Shown: piece by piece, positions 24,501 to 36,100 of the stretch
Layout: each line of letters opens with the position of its first letter
Position numbering within the stretch: position 1 is the stretch's first letter
NCBI GenBank assembly: GCA_039105265.1
Contig: JAPFFF010000160.1
Span: 1 to 36,246, forward strand
From: Tritrichomonas musculus
Taxonomy: Eukaryota; Parabasalia; Tritrichomonadida; Tritrichomonadidae
Direction: 5' to 3'
Length of the DNA stretch: 36,246 nucleotides
Notes under the pieces: model-generated
Told to the model about the DNA's origin: nothing
What the model saw: only the letters and a program-made list of their open reading frames with translations
Databases searched by the model: none
Program-made: the position numbers and the translations under genes

Positions 24501-27500
24501 ACTGCAGTTCTCGTTGAATCTGATGATTCAACTGCAGTTCTCGTTGCATCTGATGATTCAACTGCAGTTCTCGTTGAATCTGATGATTCAACTGCAGTTC
24601 TCGTTGAATCTGATGATTCAACTGCAGTTCTCGTTGCATCTGATGATTCAACTGCAGTTCTCGTTGCATCTGATGATTCAACTGCAGTTGTCGTTGCATC
24701 TGATGATTCAACTGCAGTTCTTGTTTCATCTTATTATTAAACTGCAGTTCTCGTTGCATCTGATGATTCAACTGCAGTTCTCGTTGCATCTGATGATTCA
24801 ACTGCAGTTGTCGTTGCATCTGATGATTCAACTGCAGTTCTCGTTGCATCTGATGATTCAACTGCAGTTCTCGTTGCATCTGATGATTCAACTGCAGTTC
24901 TTGTTTCATCTTATTATTAAACTGCAGTTCTCGTTGCATCTGATGATTCAACTGCAGTTCTCGTTGCATCTGATGATTCAACTGCAGTTCTCGTTGAATC
25001 TGATGATTCAACTGCAGTTGTCGTTGCATCTGATGATTCAACTGCAGTTGTCGTTGCATCTGATGATTCAACTGCAGTTCTCGTTGAATCTGATGATTCA
25101 ACTGTAGTTCTCGTTGCATCTGATGATTCAACTGCAGTTCTCGTTGAATCTGATGATTCAACTGTAGTTCTCGTTGAATCTGATGATTCAACTGCAGTTC
25201 TCGTTGAATCTGATGATTCAACTGTAGTTCTCGTTGAATCTGATGGTTCAACTGCAGTTCTCGTTGAATCTGATGATTCAACTGCAGTTCTCGTTGAATC
25301 TGATGATTCAACTGCAGTTCTTGTTGCATCTGATGATTCAACTGCAGTTCTCGTTGAATCTGATGATTCAACTGTAGTTCTCGTTGCATCTGATGATTCA
25401 ACTGCAGTTCTCGTTGAATCTGATGATTCAACTGTAGTTCTCGTTGCATCTGATGATTCAACTGCAGTTCTCGTTGAATCTGATGGTTCAACTGCAGTTC
25501 TCGTTGCATCTGATGATTCAACTGCAGTTCTCGTTGAATCTGATGATTCAACTGCAGTTCTCGTTGCATCTGATGATTCAACTGCAGTTCTCGTTGCATC
25601 TGATGATTCAGCTGCAGTTCTCGTTGCATCTGATGATTCAACTGCAGTTCTCGTTGAATCTGATGATTCAACTGCAGTTCTCGTTGAATCTGATGATTCA
25701 ACTGCAGTTCTCGTTGCATCTGATGATTCAACTGCAGTTCTTGTTGAATCTTATTATTAAACTGCAGTTCTCGTTGAATCTTATGATTAAACTGCAGTTC
25801 TCGTTGAATCTTATGATTAAACTGCAGTTCTTGTTGAATCTTATTATTAAACTGCAGTTCTCGTTGCATCTGATGATTCAACTGCAGTTCTCGTTGCATC
25901 TGATGATTCAACTGCAGTTCTCGTTGCATCTGATGATTCAACTGCAGTTCTCGTTGAATCTGATGATTCAACTGCAGTTCTTGTTGCATCTGATGATTCA
26001 ACTGCAGTTCTCGTTGAATCTGATGATTCAACTGCAGTTCTCGTTGCATCTGATGATTCAACTGCAGTTCTCGTTGAATCTGATGATTCAACTGCAGTTG
26101 TCGTTGCATCTGATGATTCAACTGCAGTTGTCGTTGCATCTGATGATTCAACTGCAGTTCTCGTTGAATCTGATGATTCAACTGTAGTTCTCGTTGCATC
26201 TGATGATTCAACTGCAGTTCTCGTTGAATCTGATGATTCAACTGTAGTTCTCGTTGAATCTGATGATTCAACTGCAGTTCTCGTTGAATCTGATGATTCA
26301 ACTGTAGTTCTCGTTGAATCTGATGGTTCAACTGCAGTTCTCGTTGAATCTGATGATTCAACTGCAGTTCTCGTTGAATCTGATGATTCAACTGCAGTTC
26401 TTGTTGCATCTGATGATTCAACTGCAGTTCTTGTTTCATCTGATGATTCAACTGCAGTTCTCGTTGAATCTTATTATTAAACTGCAGTTCTCGTTGCATC
26501 TGATGATTCAACTGCAGTTCTCGTTGCATCTGATGATTCAACTGCAGTTGTCGTTGCATCTGATGATTCAACTGCAGTTGTCGTTGCATCTGATGATTCA
26601 ACTGCAGTTCTCGTTGAATCTGATGATTCAACTGCAGTTCTCGTTGAATCTGATGATTCAACTGCAGTTCTCGTTGAATCTGATGATTCAACTGCAGTTC
26701 TCGTTGCATCTGATGATTCAACTGCAGTTCTCGTTGCATCTGATGATTCAACTGCAGTTCTCGTTGAATCTGATGATTCAACTGCAGTTCTCGTTGCATC
26801 TGATGATTCAACTGCAGTTGTCGTTGCATCTGATGATTCAACTGCAGTTCTCGTTGCATCTGATGATTCAACTGCAGTTCTCGTTGCATCTGATGATTCA
26901 ACTGCAGTTCTCGTTGCATCTGATGATTCAACTGCAGTTCTTGTTTCATCTGATGATTCAACTGCAGTTCTCGTTGCATCTGATGATTCAACTGCAGTTC
27001 TCGTTGAATCTGATGATTCAACTGAAGTTCTCGTTGAATCTGATGATTCAACTGCAGTTCTCGTTGAATCTGATGATTCAACTGCAGTTCTCGTTGAATC
27101 TGATGATTCAACTGAAGTTCTCGTTGAATCTGATGATTCAACTGCAGTTCTCGTTGCATCTGATGATTCAACTGCAGTTCTTGTTGCATCTGATGATTCA
27201 ACTGCAGTTCTCGTTGCATCTGATGATTCAACTGCAGTTCTCGTTGCATCTGATGATTCAACTGCAGTTCTCGTTGCATCTGATGATTCAACTGCAGTTC
27301 TCGTTGCATCTGATTATTCAACTGCAGTTCTTGTTTCATCTTATTATTAAACTGCAGTTCTCGTTGAATCTTATTATTAAACTGCAGTTCTCGTTGAATC
27401 TGATGATTCAACTGCAGTTCTCGTTGCATCTGATGATTCAACTGCAGTTCTCGTTGAATCTGATGATTCAACTGCAGTTGTCGTTGAATCTGATGATTCA

Positions 27501-29680
27501 ACTGCAGTTCTCGTTGCATCTGATTATTCAACTGCAGTTCTTGTTTCATCTTATTATTAAACTGCAGTTCTCGTTGAATCTTATTATTAAACTGCAGTTC
27601 TCGTTGAATCTGATGATTCAACTGCAGTTCTCGTTGCATCTGATGATTCAACTGCAGTTCTCGTTGAATCTGATGATTCAACTGCAGTTGTCGTTGCATC
27701 TGATGATTCAACTGCAGTTCTCGTTGAATCTGATGATTCAACTGCAGTTCTCGTTGCATCTGATGATTCAACTGCAGTTCTCGTTGCATCTGATGATTCA
27801 ACTGCAGTTCTCGTTGCATCTGATGATTCAACTGCAGTTCTCGTTGAATCTGATGATTCAACTGCAGTTCTTGTTTCATCTTATTATTAAACTGCAGTTC
27901 TCGCTGCATCTGATGATTCAACTGCAGTTCTCGTTGCATCTGATGATTCAACTGCAGTTCTCGTTGCATCTGATGATTCAACTGCAGTTCTTGTTTCATC
28001 TTATTATTAAACTGCAGTTCTCGCTGCATCTGATGATTCAACTGCAGTTCTCGTTGCATCTGATGATTCAACTGCAGTTCTCGTTGCATCTGATGATTCA
28101 ACTGCAGTTCTTGTTTCATCTTATTATTAAACTGCAGTTCTCGCTGCATCTGATGATTCAACTGCAGTTCTCGTTGCATCTGATTATTCAACTGCAGTTC
28201 TTGTTTCATCTTATTATTAAACTGCAGTTCTCGTTGAATCTTATTATTAAACTGCAGTTCTCGTTGAATCTGATGATTCAACTGCAGTTCTCGTTGCATC
28301 TGATGATTCAACTGCAGTTCTCGTTGAATCTGATGATTCAACTGCAGTTCTCGTTGCATCTGATGATTCAACTGCAGTTCTCGTTGCATCTGATGATTCA
28401 ACTGCAGTTCTCGTTGAATCTGATGGTTCAACTGCAGTTGTCGTTGAATCTGATGATTCAACTGCAGTTCTCGTTGCATCTGATGATTCAACTGCAGTTC
28501 TCGTTGAATCTGATGATTCAACTGCAGTTCTCGTTGAATCTGATGATTCAACTGCAGTTCTCGTTGAATCTGATGATTCAACTGTAGTTCTCGTTGCATC
28601 TGATGATTCAACTGCAGTTCTCGTTGCATCTGATGATTCAACTGCAGTTCTCGTTGAATCTGATGATTCAACTGCAGTTCTCGTTGAATCTGATGATTCA
28701 ACTGCAGTTCTCGCTGCATCTGATGATTCAACTGCAGTTGTCGTTGCATCTGATGATTCAACTGCAGTTCTCGTTGCATCTGATGATTCAACTGCAGTTC
28801 TTGTTGCATCTTATTATTAAACTGCAGTTCTCGTTGCATCTGATGATTCAACTGCAGTTCTCGTTGCATCTGATGATTCAACTGCAGTTCTCGTTGAATC
28901 TGATGGTTCAACTGCAGTTCTCGTTGAATCTGATGGTTCAACTGCAGTTCTCGTTGAATCTGATGATTCAACTGTAGTTCTCGTTGCATCTGATGATTCA
29001 ACTGCAGTTCTCGTTGCATCTGATGATTCAACTGCAGTTCTCGTTGAATCTGATGATTCAACTGCAGTTCTCGTTGAATCTGATGATTCAACTGCAGTTC
29101 TCGTTGCATCTGATGATTCAACTGCAGTTCTCGTTGCATCTGATGATTCAACTGCAGTTGTCGTTGCATCTGATGATTCAACTGCAGTTCTTGTTTCATC
29201 TTATTATTAAACTGCAGTTCTCGTTGCATCTGATGATTCAACTGCAGTTCTCGTTGCATCTGATGATTCAACTGCAGTTGTCGTTGCATCTGATGATTCA
29301 ACTGCAGTTCTCGTTGCATCTGATGATTCAACTGCAGTTCTCGTTGCATCTGATGATTCAACTGCAGTTCTTGTTTCATCTTATTATTAAACTGCAGTTC
29401 TCGTTGAATCTGATGATTCAACTGCAGTTCTCGTTGCATCTGATGATTCAACTGCAGTTCTCGTTGAATCTGATGATTCAACTGCAGTTGTCGTTGCATC
29501 TGATGATTCAACTGCAGTTGTCGTTGCATCTGATGATTCAACTGCAGTTCTCGTTGAATCTGATGATTCAACTGTAGTTCTCGTTGCATCTGATGATTCA
29601 ACTGCAGTTCTCGTTGAATCTGATGATTCAACTGTAGTTCTCGTTGAATCTGATGATTCAACTGCAGTTCTCGTTGAATC
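18510..29680. repeat. Higher-order repeat block A, copy 2 (about 11.2 kb)
   Basis: Second copy of the block at 3,870-15,100. It carries the same marker changes at 20,725 (deletion), 21,810, 22,830, about 23,031 and 25,611. It has six extra units between about 22,830 and 25,611. Substitutions between the copies appear few; I saw CTGTAG for CTGCAG near 20,637 and 21,085, and CTCG for GTCG at 24,630. Low divergence at this length means a recent duplication or continuing homogenisation. Confidence 0.88.
20725..20725. other. 1-bp deletion shifting array phase, second copy
   Basis: Identical to the change at 6,086, including the linked C-to-T, in the same order of neighbouring unit variants. The spacing is 14,639 bp. 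It anchors the block A duplication, and it ends the minus-strand frame in the same way at both places. Confidence 0.9.
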
Positions 29681-32600
29681 TGATGATTCAACTGTAGTTC
29701 TCGTTGAATCTGATGGTTCAACTGCAGTTCTCGTTGAATCTGATGATTCAACTGCAGTTCTCGTTGAATCTGATGATTCAACTGCAGTTCTTGTTGCATC
29801 TGATGATTCAACTGCAGTTCTCGTTGAATCTGATGATTCAACTGTAGTTCTCGTTGCATCTGATGATTCAACTGCAGTTCTCGTTGAATCTGATGATTCA
29901 ACTGTAGTTCTCGTTGCATCTGATGATTCAACTGCAGTTCTCGTTGAATCTGATGGTTCAACTGCAGTTCTCGTTGCATCTGATGATTCAACTGCAGTTC
30001 TCGTTGAATCTGATGATTCAACTGCAGTTCTCGTTGCATCTGATGATTCAACTGCAGTTCTCGTTGCATCTGATGATTCAACTGCAGTTCTCGTTGAATC
30101 TGATGATTCAACTGCAGTTCTCGTTGCATCTGATGATTCAACTGCAGTTCTTGTTGAATCTTATTATTAAACTGCAGTTCTCGTTGAATCTGATGATTAA
30201 ACTGCAGTTCTCGTTGAATCTTATGATTAAACTGCAGTTCTTGTTGAATCTTATTATTAAACTGCAGTTCTCGTTGCATCTGATGATTCAACTGCAGTTC
30301 TCGTTGCATCTGATGATTCAACTGCAGTTCTCGTTGAATCTGATGGTTCAACTGCAGTTCTCGTTGAATCTGATGGTTCAACTGCAGTTCTCGTTGAATC
30401 TGATGATTCAACTGTAGTTCTCGTTGCATCTGATGATTCAACTGCAGTTCTCGTTGCATCTGATGATTCAACTGCAGTTCTCGTTGAATCTGATGATTCA
30501 ACTGCAGTTCTCGTTGAATCTGATGATTCAACTGCAGTTCTCGTTGCATCTGATGATTCAACTGCAGTTCTCGTTGAATCTGATGATTCAACTGTAGTTC
30601 TCGTTGAATCTGATGGTTCAACTGCAGTTCTCGTTGAATCTGATGATTCAACTGCAGTTCTCGTTGAATCTGATGATTCAACTGCAGTTCTTGTTGCATC
30701 TGATGATTCAACTGCAGTTCTCGTTGAATCTGATGATTCAACTGTAGTTCTCGTTGCATCTGATGATTCAACTGCAGTTCTCGTTGAATCTGATGATTCA
30801 ACTGTAGTTCTCGTTGCATCTGATGATTCAACTGCAGTTCTCGTTGAATCTGATGGTTCAACTGCAGTTCTCGTTGCATCTGATGATTCAACTGCAGTTC
30901 TCGTTGAATCTGATGATTCAACTGCAGTTCTCGTTGCATCTGATGATTCAACTGCAGTTCTCGTTGCATCTGATGATTCAACTGCAGTTCTCGTTGAATC
31001 TGATGATTCAACTGCAGTTCTCGTTGCATCTGATGATTCAACTGCAGTTCTTGTTGAATCTTATTATTAAACTGCAGTTCTCGTTGAATCTGATGATTAA
31101 ACTGCAGTTCTCGTTGAATCTTATGATTAAACTGCAGTTCTTGTTGAATCTTATTATTAAACTGCAGTTCTCGTTGCATCTGATGATTCAACTGCAGTTC
31201 TCGTTGCATCTGATGATTCAACTGCAGTTCTCGTTGCATCTGATGATTCAACTGCAGTTCTCGTTGCATCTGATGATTCAACTGCAGTTGTCGTTGCATC
31301 TGATGATTCAACTGCAGTTCTCGTTGAATCTGATGATTCAACTGCAGTTCTCGTTGCATCTGATGATTCAACTGCAGTTCTCGTTGAATCTGATGATTCA
31401 ACTGCAGTTGTCGTTGCATCTGATGATTCAACTGCAGTTGTCGTTGCATCTGATGATTCAACTGCAGTTCTCGTTGAATCTGATGATTCAACTGTAGTTC
31501 TCGTTGCATCTGATGATTCAACTGCAGTTCTCGTTGAATCTGATGATTCAACTGTAGTTCTCGTTGAATCTGATGATTCAACTGCAGTTCTCGTTGAATC
31601 TGATGATTCAACTGTAGTTCTCGTTGAATCTGATGGTTCAACTGCAGTTCTCGTTGAATCTGATGATTCAACTGCAGTTCTCGTTGAATCTGATGATTCA
31701 ACTGCAGTTCTTGTTGCATCTGATGATTCAACTGCAGTTCTTGTTTCATCTGATGATTCAACTGCAGTTCTCGTTGAATCTTATTATTAAACTGCAGTTC
31801 TCGTTGCATCTGATGATTCAACTGCAGTTCTCGTTGCATCTGATGATTCAACTGCAGTTGTCGTTGCATCTGATGATTCAACTGCAGTTGTCGTTGCATC
31901 TGATGATTCAACTGCAGTTCTCGTTGAATCTGATGATTCAACTGTAGTTCTCGTTGCATCTGATGATTCAACTGCAGTTCTCGTTGAATCTGATGATTCA
32001 ACTGTAGTTCTCGTTGAATCTGATGATTCAACTGCAGTTCTCGTTGAATCTGATGATTCAACTGTAGTTCTCGTTGAATCTGATGGTTCAACTGCAGTTC
32101 TCGTTGAATCTGATGATTCAACTGCAGTTCTCGTTGAATCTGATGATTCAACTGCAGTTCTTGTTGCATCTGATGATTCAACTGCAGTTCTCGTTGAATC
32201 TGATGATTCAACTGTAGTTCTCGTTGCATCTGATGATTCAACTGCAGTTCTCGTTGAATCTGATGATTCAACTGCAGTTCTCGTTGAATCTGATGATTCA
32301 ACTGTAGTTCTCGTTGCATCTGATGATTCAACTGCAGTTCTCGTTGCATCTGATGATTCAACTGCAGTTCTCGTTGAATCTGATGATTCAACTGCAGTTC
32401 TTGTTGCATCTGATGATTCAACTGCAGTTCTCGTTGAATCTGATGATTCAACTGCAGTTCTCGTTGAATCTGATGATTCAACTGCAGTTCTTGTTGCATC
32501 TGATGATTCAACTGCAGTTCTCGTTGAATCTGATGATTCAACTGCAGTTCTCGTTGAATCTGATGATTCAACTGCAGTTCTCGTTTCATCTGATGATTCA

Positions 32601-32931
32601 ACTGCAGTTCTCGTTGAATCTGATGGTTCAACTGCAGTTCTCGTTGAATCTGATGATTCAACTGCAGTTCTCGTTGCATCTGATGATTCAACTGCAGTTC
32701 TCGTTGCATCTGATGATTCAACTGCAGTTGTCGTTGCATCTGATGATTCAACTGCAGTTCTCGTTGAATCTGATGATTCAACTGCAGTTCTCGTTGCATC
32801 TGATGATTCAACTGCAGTTCTCGTTGCATCTGATGATTCAACTGCAGTTGTCGTTGCATCTGATGATTCAACTGCAGTTCTCGTTGAATCTGATGGTTCA
32901 ACTGCAGTTCTCGTTGAATCTGATGATTCAA
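23032..32931 (-). other. Longest satellite open frame (3,299 codons), Gln/Asn-rich decapeptide repeat, probably not a gene
   Basis: The minus strand reads QRELQLNHQM with I/M, R/Q and E/Q alternatives, and a QFNNK variant for CTTATTATTAAAC units. No unique N- or C-terminal sequence, signal peptide or domain is present; the ORF starts and ends inside repeat units. It is bounded by a TAA at 32,941 and a TAG at the CTACAG marker near 23,032. A 30-bp period keeps any stop-free frame open, so length alone is no evidence of coding. A real gene would need a start outside the window to the right and would hit several interruptions before 1,626. Low probability, kept because of the stop asymmetry reported under findings. 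Confidence 0.15.
29660..31225. repeat. 900-bp-offset tandem duplication within the array
   Basis: About 665 bp at 29,660-30,325 recurs at 30,560-31,225, exactly 30 units apart. Both copies share a chimeric unit with CTGATGATTAAAC (about 30,190 and 31,090), joining the first part of the common class to the end of the CTTATTATTAAAC class; I saw it nowhere else. The segment also resembles 25,200-25,900, from which it may derive. Confidence 0.8.
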
Positions 32932-33114
32932 CTGCAGTTCTTATTTCATCTGATGATTCAACTGCAGTTCTCGTTGCATCTGATGATTCAACTGCAGTTC
33001 TCGTTGAATCTGATGATTCAACTGCAGTTCTCGTTGCATCTGATGATTCAACTGCAGTTCTCGTTGCATCTGATGATTCAACTGCAGTTCTCGTTGCATC
33101 TGATGATTCAACTG

Positions 33115-36100
33115 TAGTTCTCGTTGAATCTGATGATTCAACTGCAGTTCTCGTTGAATCTGATGATTCAACTGTAGTTCTCGTTGAATCTGATGGTTCA
33201 ACTGCAGTTCTCGTTGAATCTGATGATTCAACTGCAGTTCTCGTTGAATCTGATGATTCAACTGCAGTTCTTGTTGCATCTGATGATTCAACTGCAGTTC
33301 TCGTTGAATCTGATGATTCAACTGTAGTTCTTGTTGCATCTGATGATTCAACTGCAGTTCTCGTTGAATCTGATGATTCAACTGCAGTTCTCGTTGCATC
33401 TGATGATTCAACTGCAGTTCTCGTTGAATCTGATGGTTCAACTGCAGTTCTCGTTGCATCTGATGATTCAACTGCAGTTCTCGTTGAATCTGATGATTCA
33501 ACTGCAGTTCTCGTTGCATCTGATGATTCAACTGCAGTTCTCGTTGCATCTGATGATTCAACTGCAGTTCTCGTTGCATCTGATGATTCAACTGCAGTTC
33601 TCGTTGAATCTGATGATTCAACTGCAGTTCTCGTTGAATCTGATGATTCAACTGCAGTTCTCGTTGCATCTGATGATTCAACTGCAGTTCTTGTTGAATC
33701 TTATTATTAAACTGCAGTTCTCGTTGAATCTTATGATTAAACTGCAGTTCTCGTTGAATCTTATGATTAAACTGCAGTTCTTGTTGAATCTTATTATTAA
33801 ACTGCAGTTCTCGTTGCATCTGATGATTCAACTGCAGTTCTCGTTGCATCTGATGATTCAACTGCAGTTCTCGTTGCATCTGATGATTCAACTGCAGTTC
33901 TCGTTGCATCTGATGATTCAACTGCAGTTCTCGTTGAATCTGATGATTCAACTGCAGTTCTTGTTGCATCTGATGATTCAACTGCAGTTCTCGTTGAATC
34001 TGATGATTCAACTGCAGTTCTCGTTGCATCTGATGATTCAACTGCAGTTCTCGTTGAATCTGATGATTCAACTGCAGTTGTCGTTGCATCTGATGATTCA
34101 ACTGCAGTTGTCGTTGCATCTGATGATTCAACTGCAGTTCTCGTTGAATCTGATGATTCAACTGTAGTTCTCGTTGCATCTGATGATTCAACTGCAGTTC
34201 TCGTTGAATCTGATGATTCAACTGTAGTTCTCGTTGAATCTGATGATTCAACTGCAGTTCTCGTTGAATCTGATGATTCAACTGTAGTTCTCGTTGAATC
34301 TGATGGTTCAACTGCAGTTCTCGTTGAATCTGATGATTCAACTGCAGTTCTCGTTGAATCTGATGATTCAACTGCAGTTCTTGTTGCATCTGATGATTCA
34401 ACTGCAGTTCTTGTTTCATCTGATGATTCAACTGCAGTTCTCGTTGAATCTTATTATTAAACTGCAGTTCTCGTTGCATCTGATGATTCAACTGCAGTTC
34501 TCGTTGCATCTGATGATTCAACTGCAGTTGTCGTTGCATCTGATGATTCAACTGCAGTTGTCGTTGCATCTGATGATTCAACTGCAGTTCTCGTTGAATC
34601 TGATGATTCAACTGCAGTTCTCGTTGAATCTGATGATTCAACTGCAGTTCTCGTTGAATCTGATGATTCAACTGCAGTTCTCGTTGCATCTGATGATTCA
34701 ACTGCAGTTCTCGTTGCATCTGATGATTCAACTGCAGTTCTCGTTGAATCTGATGATTCAACTGCAGTTCTCGTTGCATCTGATGATTCAACTGCAGTTG
34801 TCGTTGCATCTGATGATTCAACTGCAGTTCTCGTTGCATCTGATGATTCAACTGCAGTTCTCGTTGCATCTGATGATTCAACTGCAGTTCTCGTTGCATC
34901 TGATGATTCAACTGCAGTTCTTGTTTCATCTGATGATTCAACTGCAGTTCTCGTTGCATCTGATGATTCAACTGCAGTTCTCGTTGAATCTGATGATTCA
35001 ACTGAAGTTCTCGTTGAATCTGATGATTCAACTGCAGTTCTCGTTGCATCTGATGATTCAACTGCAGTTCTCGTTGAATCTGATGATTCAACTGCAGTTC
35101 TCGTTGCATCTGATGATTCAACTGCAGTTCTCGTTGCATCTGATGATTCAACTGCAGTTCTCGTTGCATCTGATTATTCAACTGCAGTTCTTGTTTCATC
35201 TTATTATTAAACTGCAGTTCTCGTTGAATCTTATTATTAAACTGCAGTTCTCGTTGAATCTGATGATTCAACTGCAGTTCTCGTTGCATCTGATGATTCA
35301 ACTGCAGTTCTCGTTGAATCTGATGATTCAACTGCAGTTGTCGTTGAATCTGATGATTCAACTGCAGTTCTCGTTGCATCTGATTATTCAACTGCAGTTC
35401 TTGTTTCATCTTATTATTAAACTGCAGTTCTCGTTGAATCTTATTATTAAACTGCAGTTCTCGTTGAATCTGATGATTCAACTGCAGTTCTCGTTGCATC
35501 TGATGATTCAACTGCAGTTCTCGTTGAATCTGATGATTCAACTGCAGTTCTCGTTGAATCTGATGATTCAACTGCAGTTGTCGTTGCATCTGATGATTCA
35601 ACTGCAGTTCTCGTTGAATCTGATGATTCAACTGCAGTTCTCGTTGCATCTGATGATTCAACTGCAGTTCTCGTTGCATCTGATGATTCAACTGCAGTTC
35701 TCGTTGCATCTGATGATTCAACTGCAGTTCTCGTTGAATCTGATGATTCAACTGCAGTTCTCGTTGCATCTGATGATTCAACTGCAGTTCTCGTTGAATC
35801 TGATGATTCAACTGCAGTTCTTGTTTCATCTTATTATTAAACTGCAGTTCTCGCTGCATCTGATGATTCAACTGCAGTTCTCTTTGAATCTGATGATTCA
35901 ACTGCAGTTCTCGTTGAATCTGATGATTCAACTGCAGTTCTTGTTTCATCTTATTATTAAACTGCAGTTCTCGCTGCATCTGATGATTCAACTGCAGTTC
36001 TCGTTGCATCTGATGATTCAACTGCAGTTCTCGTTGCATCTGATGATTCAACTACAGTTCTCGTTGCATCTGATGATTCAACTGCAGTTCTTGTTTCATC

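Noticed and set aside
1746-34167. Plus-strand long open frames reading LQFSLNLMIQ repeats
   Set aside because: They mirror the minus frame through the palindromic unit, are cut by about 85-90 CTGTAG stops, and have no unique sequence at either end.
3744-36052. Reassigned genetic code with TAG/TAA read as Gln, which would remove most interruptions of the minus frame
   Set aside because: The transposase uses only CAA/CAG for Gln over 483 codons and ends in TAA. Two TGA stops and two frameshifts would remain anyway. Most stops fall at Gln codons simply because Gln is the commonest codon of the repeat.
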